A stretch of 5,087 nt of DNA from Deltaproteobacteria bacterium (GTDB taxonomy: Bacteria; Desulfobacterota; B13-G15). Positions 1-5,087 of the stretch are shown here, in pieces. Location of the stretch: contig QMLK01000102.1 of assembly GCA_003646705.1 (NCBI GenBank), positions 1 to 5,087 of the forward strand. The letters are read 5' to 3'. Position 1 is the first letter of the stretch. Each line of letters opens with the position of its first letter. The position numbers were made by a program, and so were the translations under genes. Under the pieces are notes generated by a model that did not search any database, was not told the DNA's origin, and saw only the letters and a list, made by a program, of their open reading frames with translations.

Positions 1-567
1 GCCCCTCCGGAGGAACGCCCAAGGCTCCGTCCCCTGGGCCAAATCGGTGGGACCTACATCCTGGTGGAGGGGGAGGAGGGCCTGCTCATCGTGGACCAAC
101 ACGCCGCCCACGAGCGGGTGCTCTACGAGAGACTACGGGGCGAAGAGGTCCCCTGCCAGAGGCTGCTCCTTCCCCAGGTGGTGGAGCTCAGCGAAGGGGA
201 GGTGGAGACCCTGTTGGGACAGCGGGAGGTGCTCGGGCGCTGCGGCTTTGAGCTCGAGGCCTTCGGCCCAAGGACCCTGGCTGTGAAGGCCATCCCCACC
301 CTGATCCGTGCCCACGAGGTAAAGCAGGTGCTCCAGGCCCTGGCCGGGGAGCTGGAGGAAGCCAGCGAGGACGGCCTGGAGAGGGCCAGGAAGTTGCTGG
401 CCTGCCGGGGGGCGATAAAGGCCAACACCCCCTTGGGGGAGGAGGACATGAGGAGGCTGCTGGAGGAACTCGAGGCCACCCCCCACCCCAGGACCTGCCC
501 CCACGGTAGGCCCACCGCCATAGAGATCACCCTCGAGGAACTCGCCAGGCGCTTCAAGAGGGAGTAG
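1..567 (+). CDS. mutL: DNA mismatch repair protein MutL, C-terminal part (5' end outside window)
   Basis: The frame is open from base 1 and ends at TAG 565-567, giving the last 188 residues. This is the C-terminal dimerisation and endonuclease domain of MutL; the N-terminal GHKL ATPase domain lies upstream of the window. The metal-dependent nicking motif DQHAAHERVLYE (94-129) fits the DQHA-x2-E-x4-E signature. It is followed by ACRGAIKA (400-423), CPHGRP (496-513) and a terminal FKR (553-561), which together form the zinc/manganese site of nuclease-type MutL. In known families these motifs occur in bacteria that lack MutH, where MutL itself nicks the daughter strand after MutS recognises a mismatch. 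A GTG at 64 is internal and not a start, because the conserved GQIGGTYIL segment precedes it in the same frame. The downstream neighbours are unrelated, and a promoter begins 20 bp after the stop, so mutL is probably the last gene of its own unit. Confidence 0.96.
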   Translation, partial: APPEERPRLRPLGQIGGTYILVEGEEGLLIVDQHAAHERVLYERLRGEEVPCQRLLLPQVVELSEGEVETLLGQREVLGRCGFELEAFGPRTLAVKAIPTLIRAHEVKQVLQALAGELEEASEDGLERARKLLACRGAIKANTPLGEEDMRRLLEELEATPHPRTCPHGRPTAIEITLEELARRFKRE

Positions 568-586
568 AGGATCGACCGAAGGGGCC

Positions 587-615
587 TTGACAGGGGCAAT
601 TAGTTTTTGTATTTA
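587..615 (+). promoter_or_regulatory. Sigma-70-type promoter of the marR-MFS-ACD operon
   Basis: A perfect TTGACA -35 box lies at 587-592. With the optimal 17-bp spacer, the -10 hexamer would be TATTTA (610-615). That is a weak match, keeping T1 and A2 but lacking the final T. TGTATT (608-613, 15-bp spacer) is an alternative. The box sits in the only AT-rich segment of a GC-rich window, directly before an operon and 20 bp after the mutL stop. The predicted transcription start is near 621-624, only about 12 nt before the marR ATG. The -35 is seen directly; promoter activity is inferred. Confidence 0.6.
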
Positions 616-630
616 AAGTTTAAACGCTAA
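600..630 (+). promoter_or_regulatory. Imperfect 31-bp dyad, candidate MarR operator
   Basis: The arms start with TTAG (600-603) and end with CTAA (627-630). Around the centre at 615, about 10 of 15 positions are complementary, including TTT (606-608) against AAA (622-624). A perfect 8-bp palindrome, GTTTAAAC (618-625), lies in the right half. The dyad covers the putative -10 and the transcription start, where a bound repressor would block RNA polymerase. MarR proteins typically bind such AT-rich dyads upstream of their own gene. Assignment as the operator is inference. Confidence 0.45.
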
Positions 631-634
631 CCAA

Positions 635-1081
635 ATGAAGTTTGAGGACTGCCTCTGCTTCCGGTTGGGGAAGGCGGTCCGGGCGATGGCGAGGCTCTAC
701 CGTCTCAGGATCGCCCGTCACGGCCTCACCCACACCCAATTCTTTCTCCTCATCGCCCTTTACGAAGGAGACGGCCTCTCGGTGGGCGAACTCGCCCAGA
801 GGATAGCCGTGGACAAGCCCACCATGACGGGCCTGCTCGACAGGATGGAAAGAGACGGCTTCATCCGCAGGGAGAGGGACCCAGAGGACCGCAGGGCCTG
901 GCGGGTCTACCTGACCGAGAAGGCCAAGGCCCTGAAAGGGGCACTGACCGAGATCTACGAGGAAGTGAACGGTCTCTTCCTCTCGGGCTTCACCGAGGAG
1001 GAACAGGGGGCCCTGGAGGGGATATTGGCCAAGATCGAGGCCATGGGGTCCCAAGGGGGCCCCCAAAGGAAGGAGGTGTAG
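635..1081 (+). CDS. MarR-family transcriptional regulator
   Basis: This 148-residue protein has normal MarR length and layout. An N-terminal dimerisation helix (residues 3-28) is followed by the winged helix-turn-helix: helix SVGELAQRIA (49-58), recognition helix in DKPTMTGLLDRMERDG (60-75), and the wing with DPEDRRAWRVYLT (82-94). Helices at about 97-137 complete the dimer interface. ATG 635 is the only possible start upstream of the conserved region, because an in-frame TAA lies at 614 with no start codon between. No Shine-Dalgarno precedes it, so translation may begin on a very short leader. It is the first gene of the operon, with the transporter starting 2 nt after its stop. Many MarR proteins repress their own operon and respond to small acids, acyl-CoA thioesters or oxidants; autoregulation here is inferred. 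The N-terminal CLCF (Cys6, Cys8) recalls the OhrR peroxide sensors, so the ligand class is open. Confidence 0.92.
   Translation: MKFEDCLCFRLGKAVRAMARLYRLRIARHGLTHTQFFLLIALYEGDGLSVGELAQRIAVDKPTMTGLLDRMERDGFIRRERDPEDRRAWRVYLTEKAKALKGALTEIYEEVNGLFLSGFTEEEQGALEGILAKIEAMGSQGGPQRKEV
1070..1077 (+). promoter_or_regulatory. Strong ribosome binding site for the MFS gene
   Basis: AAGGAGGT is a near-complete anti-16S match. It lies inside the last codons of marR and ends 6 nt before ATG 1084, which fixes the transporter start. It contrasts with the missing site before marR and suggests that the transporter is translated more strongly than its regulator. Confidence 0.85.
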
Positions 1082-1083
1082 CG

Positions 1084-2361
1084 ATGAACGACGAGCAGAT
1101 GTTGAGGAAGGCCCTGAGGTACAGGTGGCTGATCTTCTGGGTCCTGGCCATCGGCTACCTCTTCGTCTACTTCCATCGCGTCTCCTCGGCCGTGGTGGCC
1201 CCTGAGTTGGTCAAGGCCTTCGGCATAAGCGGGGCGGTGCTCGGCATCTTGGCCTCGGCCTACTTCTACCCCTATGCATGTATGCAGTTGCCCGTGGGGC
1301 TGCTGGCCGATTCCCTGGGGCCGCGGAAGACCGTGACCACCTTCCTGCTCATCGCCTGTTTCGGTGCCATCCTCTTCGGCCTCTCCCCCAACATAACGGT
1401 GGCCATCTTCGCCAGGGTGCTGGTGGGCCTCGGCGTGGCAGCCCTCTTCGTCCCCACCATGAAGATCCTCGCCGAGTGGTTCAGGGTGAAGGAGTTCGCC
1501 ACCATGACGGGGATACTGATGGCCGTGGGGGGGATAGGCTGGCTCTCCGCCGCCACACCCCTGGCGCTTCTCACCACCTGGCTCGGCTGGAGGATGGCCT
1601 TCGTGTTGATAGGGGTGATCACCTTGGTCATAGCCGTCCTCACCTGGGCCTTCGTAAGGAACAGGCCCGAGGAGATGGGCTGGCCCAGGATCACCGAGAC
1701 CACTGAGGCCGCCCAGGCGGGGGTGGGCCTCCTTGAAGGGATCGGGATCGTGCTCAGCCGGAGGCACTTCTGGCCCCTGGCCTTCTGGTTCTTCTTCTCC
1801 TACGGGACCGTGATAGGCTTCGGGGGGCTCTGGGGAGGCCCCTATCTCATGGAGATCTACGGCCTCAGCAAGCCCCAGGCCGGAAACGTCCTCATGATGA
1901 TCGCCGTCGGGATGATCATCGGCAGCCCCCTGCTGGGTTGGCTCTCCGACAAGGTCTTCTCCGCCAGAAAGCCCGTGATGGTGGGAGGGGCCTTCATCTA
2001 CTTCCTCTCCTGGCTGCCCTTGGCCTTGAAGCCAGGGGGCCTGAGCGTGGCGCTCCTCTACCTCCTGAGCTTCCTGATCGGGGTCTTCGGGAGCGCCATA
2101 GTGATCGTGGCCTTCACCGCCAACAAGGAGCTCTTCCCCAAGGAGATCGCCGGGACCTCCACGGGCCTGGTCAACATCTTCCCCTTCGCCGGTGGGGCGG
2201 TCTTCCCGCCGGTGATGGGCTACATCATGGACAAGGTCGGCAGGGTCGGAGGGGCCTATCCGGTGGAGGCCTACCAGCGGGCCTTCCTCTTCTGTCTGCT
2301 GGCCGCCCTGGCGGCCTTCCTCTCGGTCTGTTTCATGAAGGAGACCTTGAAGAGGGGTTGA
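1084..2361 (+). CDS. MFS transporter, probable organic anion carrier
   Basis: This 425-residue inner-membrane protein has twelve hydrophobic segments, at about residues 15-33, 51-71, 83-101, 105-127, 138-160, 169-191, 228-247, 264-286, 296-313, 320-343, 356-381 and 397-417. A cytoplasmic loop of about 37 residues separates the two halves. The MFS signature motif A is clear after helix 2 (GLLADSLGPRK, 72-82) and recurs in weaker form after helix 8 (GWLSDKVFSARK, 285-296). Helix 1 carries a buried His31-Arg32 (YFHRVSSAVVAPEL), the position where anion/cation symporters of this superfamily keep a conserved arginine, which favours an anionic substrate such as a carboxylate. The ATG has a strong ribosome binding site, and the gene sits between a MarR regulator and an acyl-CoA synthetase. 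Transport of the acid used or made by that enzyme is inference; direction and substrate are unknown. Confidence 0.9.
   Translation: MNDEQMLRKALRYRWLIFWVLAIGYLFVYFHRVSSAVVAPELVKAFGISGAVLGILASAYFYPYACMQLPVGLLADSLGPRKTVTTFLLIACFGAILFGLSPNITVAIFARVLVGLGVAALFVPTMKILAEWFRVKEFATMTGILMAVGGIGWLSAATPLALLTTWLGWRMAFVLIGVITLVIAVLTWAFVRNRPEEMGWPRITETTEAAQAGVGLLEGIGIVLSRRHFWPLAFWFFFSYGTVIGFGGLWGGPYLMEIYGLSKPQAGNVLMMIAVGMIIGSPLLGWLSDKVFSARKPVMVGGAFIYFLSWLPLALKPGGLSVALLYLLSFLIGVFGSAIVIVAFTANKELFPKEIAGTSTGLVNIFPFAGGAVFPPVMGYIMDKVGRVGGAYPVEAYQRAFLFCLLAALAAFLSVCFMKETLKRG
2352..2357 (+). promoter_or_regulatory. Ribosome binding site deciding the TTG start of the synthetase alpha gene
   Basis: GAGGGG lies in the last codons of the MFS gene, 6 nt before TTG 2364. 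A second in-frame TTG at 2358 directly abuts the site and is too close to use. No ATG or GTG occurs before the conserved CoA-binding domain, so TTG 2364 is the best start. Confidence 0.6.
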
Positions 2362-2363
2362 GC

Positions 2364-3794
2364 TTGACCGAACGAGGGACGAAGGGAAAGGTCTTCTTCA
2401 GGAGGCTCGAGGAGCTCTTCAGACCTCGGTCCGTGGCCGTGGTGGGGGCCTCTGACGACTTCGGAAAGCTCGGCTATCACGTGATGAAGAGCCTCCTCGA
2501 AGGGGACTTCGGCGGGAGGGTCTACCCCGTGAACCCGAGGGCCAGGGAGATCTGGGGCCTCAGGGCCTACCCCTCCGTGGGGGAGCTCCCCGAAGGGGTG
2601 GACCTGGCAGTGGTGGCGATCCCTGCCCCCTTGGTCCCCGAGGTCATAGAGGCCTGTGGCAGAAAGGGCGTGAAGGGCGTGGTGCTGATAACGGCCGGCT
2701 TCAGGGAGGTGGAGGACCCCCGGGGGGAGGAGCTCCATCGGAAGGTGTCAGAGATCGCCTCCCGATGGGCCCTCCCGATCATCGGACCCAACACCTTCGG
2801 CTTCGTGAACCGCACCGTCGGGGTCAACGCCTCCTTCACCCCCGAGTTCTCCCTTATCAGGCCCGGGGGGATAGCCTTGGTGAGCCAGAGCGGGGGCTTC
2901 TGCCACCTGAGCGGGTTTATGGCCATCGAGGAGGGGGTGGGGCTGTCGAAGCTGGTGGGGATCGGCAACCGCCTAAACGTGGACTTCCCGGAGATGGTGC
3001 GCCTCCTGGCCCAGGACCCGGAGGCCCGCGTCATCGCCCTCTACATAGAGGGGATGGAGAGACCGCGGGAACTGGTGGAGGCCGCCCAAGAACTCCGGGG
3101 GCAGAAGCCCATCCTGGCCTACAAGGCGGGACGGTCCGAGAAGGGGGACAGCGCCAGCCGTTTCCACACCGGGGCCTTGGCCGGGGATTACCGGATCTGG
3201 CGCGGGGCCTTGCGCCAGGCGGGGATCCTCGAGGTCCAGAGCGCCGAGGAGCTGCTGGATGCGGCCAAGGCCCTGGAAGCCCTCCCGCCCCTGGAGGGGC
3301 CGAGGATTGCGGTCCTTTCGAGCCAGGCAGGGCCGGGGCTGATAGCCGCTGACAAGGTGGAGGCCGAAGGGCTGAGGCTCGCCCGCTTCTCGGCCTCCAC
3401 CCAGAGGAGGATCGACGAACTCCTCCCCCCTCTGGCGATGAGGACTAACCCCGTCGACATGGGCCCCGCATGGTACAACCCGCGAGCCATCCTCGGGATC
3501 CTCGAGGCGGTGCTCGAGGACGAGGCCACCGACGGCGTGCTCTTCCTCAACATGTTCGCCTCGGCCAACCTGAAGCTCGCCACCGAGGTGAGGGACTACC
3601 TAAAGGGGAGGGAAACCCTCAGCAAACCCGTGATCGGCTGTTTCTCCGCCCCTCTCGGCCTCTGGGAGGAGGTCCAGGAGGTGGACCAGAGGAAGGGCTT
3701 CGTGATCCTCCCCACCCCGGAGCGGGCCGCCCGGGCCATGGGGGACCTCTGGTGTTGGCATCGGGTGAAAAGGAGATGGCCGAAGGGAGGCTGA
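2364..3794 (+). CDS. ADP-forming acyl-CoA synthetase, alpha (CoA-binding) subunit
   Basis: The protein has 476 residues from TTG 2364, close to the roughly 460 of archaeal ACD alpha chains. Domain 1 (about 18-145) is a CoA-binding Rossmann fold opening with VAVVGASDDFGKLGY and ending with IIGPNTFGFVN. Domain 2 (about 165-295) is succinyl-CoA-ligase-like, with VSQSGG (173-178), Glu229 in ALYIEG and the phosphohistidine His268 in HTGALAGD. Domain 3 (about 310-460) has SSQAGPG (319-325) and NPVD (362-365). The Glu-His spacing of 39 residues equals that of Glu218/His257 reported for Pyrococcus furiosus ACD. The family carries out acyl-CoA + ADP + Pi <-> acid + CoA + ATP in the cytoplasm; the beta subunit follows with overlap. 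The GPNT and FHTG variants (GPNC and SHTG are commoner) suggest a divergent subfamily. The substrate is unknown. The frame is open far upstream, but that part is a shadow of the MFS gene. Confidence 0.93.
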   Translation: MTERGTKGKVFFRRLEELFRPRSVAVVGASDDFGKLGYHVMKSLLEGDFGGRVYPVNPRAREIWGLRAYPSVGELPEGVDLAVVAIPAPLVPEVIEACGRKGVKGVVLITAGFREVEDPRGEELHRKVSEIASRWALPIIGPNTFGFVNRTVGVNASFTPEFSLIRPGGIALVSQSGGFCHLSGFMAIEEGVGLSKLVGIGNRLNVDFPEMVRLLAQDPEARVIALYIEGMERPRELVEAAQELRGQKPILAYKAGRSEKGDSASRFHTGALAGDYRIWRGALRQAGILEVQSAEELLDAAKALEALPPLEGPRIAVLSSQAGPGLIAADKVEAEGLRLARFSASTQRRIDELLPPLAMRTNPVDMGPAWYNPRAILGILEAVLEDEATDGVLFLNMFASANLKLATEVRDYLKGRETLSKPVIGCFSAPLGLWEEVQEVDQRKGFVILPTPERAARAMGDLWCWHRVKRRWPKGG

Positions 3795-4405
3795 TCCTCG
3801 GGAAGGAGGCCCTCGATCTATTGAGGGCTTCGGGCCTCTCGGTCCTTCGGACGGAGGAGGCCCTGGACGAAGCTCAGGCGGTGGAGGCCGCCCGAGCCGT
3901 GGGCTATCCCGTGGCCCTGAAGCTCTCCCAGGCGGTCCACAAGACGGAGCTCGGAGGGGTGAGGGTGGGCCTGCGGTACGCCGAGGAGGTGAGGGGCGCC
4001 TTCAGGCAGTTGCGGAGGCTGCAGCCCACGGGTCCGCTGCTCCTGCAGGAGATGGGTCAGGGCTTGGAGGCCTTCGTGGGGGTCCTGACGGACCCCTCCT
4101 TCGGCCCGGTGCTGGCCTTTGGCCTCGGGGGGATCTTCGTCGAGGTCCTCGAGGACCTCTCCTTCCGCCTCATCCCCATAGGAAGGGAGGACGCCCGGGA
4201 GATGATCGAGGAACTGAGGGCCTATCCGGCCCTGAGCGGGGCGAGGGGACGAAGGGTAGACCTCGAAGCCCTCGAGGGGCTGTTGCTCGGTGTCTCGGAC
4301 CTCGTCAAGGCACGGCCCCAGCTCTTGGAGATGGACCTAAACCCTGTCTTTCTCTCGGAGGACGGCTACAGGATCTGCGACGCCAGGATCATCCAGGCCC
4401 CTTGA
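3776..4405 (+). CDS. ADP-forming acyl-CoA synthetase, beta (ATP-grasp) subunit
   Basis: The protein has 209 residues from ATG 3776; archaeal beta chains have about 230. It is an ATP-grasp domain that binds the nucleotide and passes phosphate through a second histidine. Visible landmarks are YPVALKL with Lys49, HKTELGGV with His55, the signature FGLGGIFVEVLEDLSFR (115-131), AYPALSGARG (149-158) and MDLNPVF with Asp187. His55 and Asp187 correspond to His71 and Asp212 reported for Pyrococcus furiosus ACD beta. The gene overlaps the alpha gene by 19 nt in a different frame, so translational coupling is likely. The start is uncertain: AAAAGGAG abuts ATG 3776 with no spacer, while GTG 3752 or TTG 3755 would add 8 or 7 residues and have GGGGGA (3740-3745) upstream. 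The segment before His55 is two residues shorter than usual. The 3' end overlaps the convergent TPR gene by 17 bp. Confidence 0.93.
   Translation: MAEGRLILGKEALDLLRASGLSVLRTEEALDEAQAVEAARAVGYPVALKLSQAVHKTELGGVRVGLRYAEEVRGAFRQLRRLQPTGPLLLQEMGQGLEAFVGVLTDPSFGPVLAFGLGGIFVEVLEDLSFRLIPIGREDAREMIEELRAYPALSGARGRRVDLEALEGLLLGVSDLVKARPQLLEMDLNPVFLSEDGYRICDARIIQAP
4142..4159. repeat. Perfect 18-bp palindrome inside the beta gene
   Basis: GAGGTCCTCGAGGACCTC equals its own reverse complement. It encodes EVLEDL within the conserved ATP-grasp signature, so it most likely arises from codon choice (CTC for Leu, GAG for Glu) rather than being a binding site. Confidence 0.5.
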
Positions 4406-5087
4406 GCCCTCCGAGGCGCCGGAGCAACTCCACGTCACCCCGCTGCCTCGCCAGGGCCTGGGCCTTTTGAAGGAGGACCTCGGCCTCCGCCCTCCGCCCC
4501 AGCCCCTTCAGCAAGAGGGCGCGGTAGTAGTAGGGATAGGGATCCTCGGGGTCAAGGGCGGTGGCCCGATCCAGCAGCTCGAAGACCTTATCCCCCTCCC
4601 CCTTCCTCCAGTAGAGCAGCGCGAGGTTCACCATGGCGGTGGCGTCCCCAGCCCGCCTGAAGAGCTCCTCGGCCTCGGCGAGGCGTCCCCGCTCCATCTC
4701 CAGGGCCCCCAGGGCGTTGAGGGCCGTCTCCTCCCGGGGGGATATCTCGAGGGCCCTCCGTAGATCCCGCTCGGCCTCCTGAAGTCTGCCCAGCCTCTTC
4801 AGCACCACCCCCCGATTGACCAGGGCCTCCAGGTTCCGCGGGTCCCTCCGGAGGATCAGGCTGTAGAGCCTCAGGGCCTCCTCCAGCTCCTGCCGCTCCA
4901 CGGCCAGCCAGGCCTCCCTCAGAAGCTCCTCGATATCACGCCGAGGGGTCTTAGGCTCTGGGCCCCTGCTGGGGACGACCTTGGGCTCAGGGGGGACCCC
5001 TTCACCCCCGGCCTCTGAGGCCCTCGGTTGAGGGGGAACCTCCTTGGCCTCCTGAGGGGCTTGGGGCCTCTCCGGGGAGGGTTTCAC
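4389..5087 (-). CDS. TPR-repeat protein, C-terminal part (5' end may lie outside window)
   Basis: The minus-strand frame is open from the window edge to its stop (complement of 4389-4391), giving 232 visible residues. Residues 1-50 are a Pro/Glu-rich, low-complexity linker. Residues about 51-214 hold five tetratricopeptide repeats (about 51-83, 84-117, 118-148, 149-180, 181-214), recognised by helix pairs such as ALVNRGVVLKRLGRLQEAERDL and the loop pattern DP/SP between repeats. TPR arrays are protein-protein scaffolds; no catalytic motif is visible and the partner is unknown. The first visible codon is GTG at the window edge, but a proline-rich linker usually follows another domain or a membrane anchor, so the true N-terminus is probably further upstream. 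The gene converges on the synthetase operon, overlapping its end by 17 bp, and need not share its function. Confidence 0.85.
   Translation of the reverse strand: MKPSPERPQAPQEAKEVPPQPRASEAGGEGVPPEPKVVPSRGPEPKTPRRDIEELLREAWLAVERQELEEALRLYSLILRRDPRNLEALVNRGVVLKRLGRLQEAERDLRRALEISPREETALNALGALEMERGRLAEAEELFRRAGDATAMVNLALLYWRKGEGDKVFELLDRATALDPEDPYPYYYRALLLKGLGRRAEAEVLLQKAQALARQRGDVELLRRLGGLKGPG

Noticed and set aside
123..599. Long minus-strand open frames opposite mutL (123-599 and 133-504)
   Set aside because: They mirror the highly conserved MutL endonuclease motifs on the plus strand, have serine-rich or glycine-rich compositions without a recognisable domain, and arise from GC-rich codon bias.
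585..608. Possible mutL terminator: CCT-TGAC-AGG followed by TTTTT
   Set aside because: The stem is only 3 bp, it overlaps the -35 box, and it is separated from the T-run. It is too weak to call.
955..1767. 270-residue minus-strand open frame across marR and the MFS gene
   Set aside because: It is very rich in Gly, His, Glu and Pro with no domain. The opposite strand encodes clear MarR and MFS proteins, so it is a shadow.
1938..2363. Upstream extension of the synthetase alpha frame into the MFS gene
   Set aside because: The 142 extra residues are Gly/Arg/Leu-rich shadow of the MFS reading frame. The conserved family N-terminus begins just after TTG 2364, which has a well-placed ribosome binding site.
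2765..3352. 195-residue plus-strand open frame inside the alpha gene
   Set aside because: Gly/Pro/Arg-rich alternative frame of the conserved alpha coding region, with no domain of its own.
3470..3751. Upstream part of the beta frame inside the alpha gene
   Set aside because: The residues match no ATP-grasp N-terminus and are a shadow of alpha domain 3. Beta homology begins at about 3790.
4409..4424. Hairpin CTCCG-AGGCGC-CGGAG just after the operon stop
   Set aside because: 5-bp stem with no following T-run, lying inside the TPR coding sequence. It does not qualify as an intrinsic terminator.
4467..4763. 98-residue plus-strand open frame opposite the TPR gene
   Set aside because: Pro/Gly/Leu-rich antisense of clear TPR repeats.
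1..5087. RNA genes, CRISPR repeats, insertion-sequence ends or phage genes
   Set aside because: Looked for on both strands; no cloverleaf-like sequence, spaced direct repeats, transposase or terminal inverted repeats were seen. Coding sequence fills nearly the whole window.

Overview
The window is GC-rich bacterial DNA with almost no non-coding space. It has five or six tightly packed genes and one short AT-rich gap. MutL makes the source a bacterium. Frequent AGG codons for arginine, frequent ATA for isoleucine and heavy use of charged residues suggest a thermophile or an anaerobe-type lineage. The style of the transporter, the regulator and the ADP-forming acyl-CoA synthetase recalls Desulfobacterota (deltaproteobacteria) and related anaerobes. 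That placement is inference; the sequence does not fix a phylum.

Layout: (1) 1-567, + strand, is the 3' end of mutL, carrying the full endonuclease motif set of MutH-independent MutL proteins. (2) 568-634 is a 67-bp gap and the only AT-rich stretch. It holds a perfect TTGACA -35 box, a weaker -10 region and an imperfect dyad that could be an operator. (3) 635-4405, + strand, is a four-gene operon: a MarR-family regulator, a 12-helix MFS transporter, and the alpha and beta subunits of an ADP-forming acyl-CoA synthetase (ACD/NDP-forming type). The first two junctions have 2-nt gaps, and alpha and beta overlap by about 19 nt in different frames. (4) 4389-5087, - strand, is the 3' part of a TPR-repeat protein. 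It converges on the operon and overlaps its last gene by 17 bp.

Working model (inference): the MarR protein represses its own operon from the dyad over the promoter. The MFS protein moves an organic anion across the membrane. The synthetase interconverts that acid with its CoA thioester, using or making ATP through a phosphohistidine. This could be uptake and activation of a carboxylic acid, or energy-conserving release of an acid from acyl-CoA followed by export. All four catalytic residues known from the archaeal enzyme are present (alpha Glu229 and His268, beta His55 and Asp187), so the enzyme looks functional. The substrate cannot be read from the sequence. No RNA genes, mobile elements, CRISPR arrays or gene-free stretches longer than 300 bases are visible.
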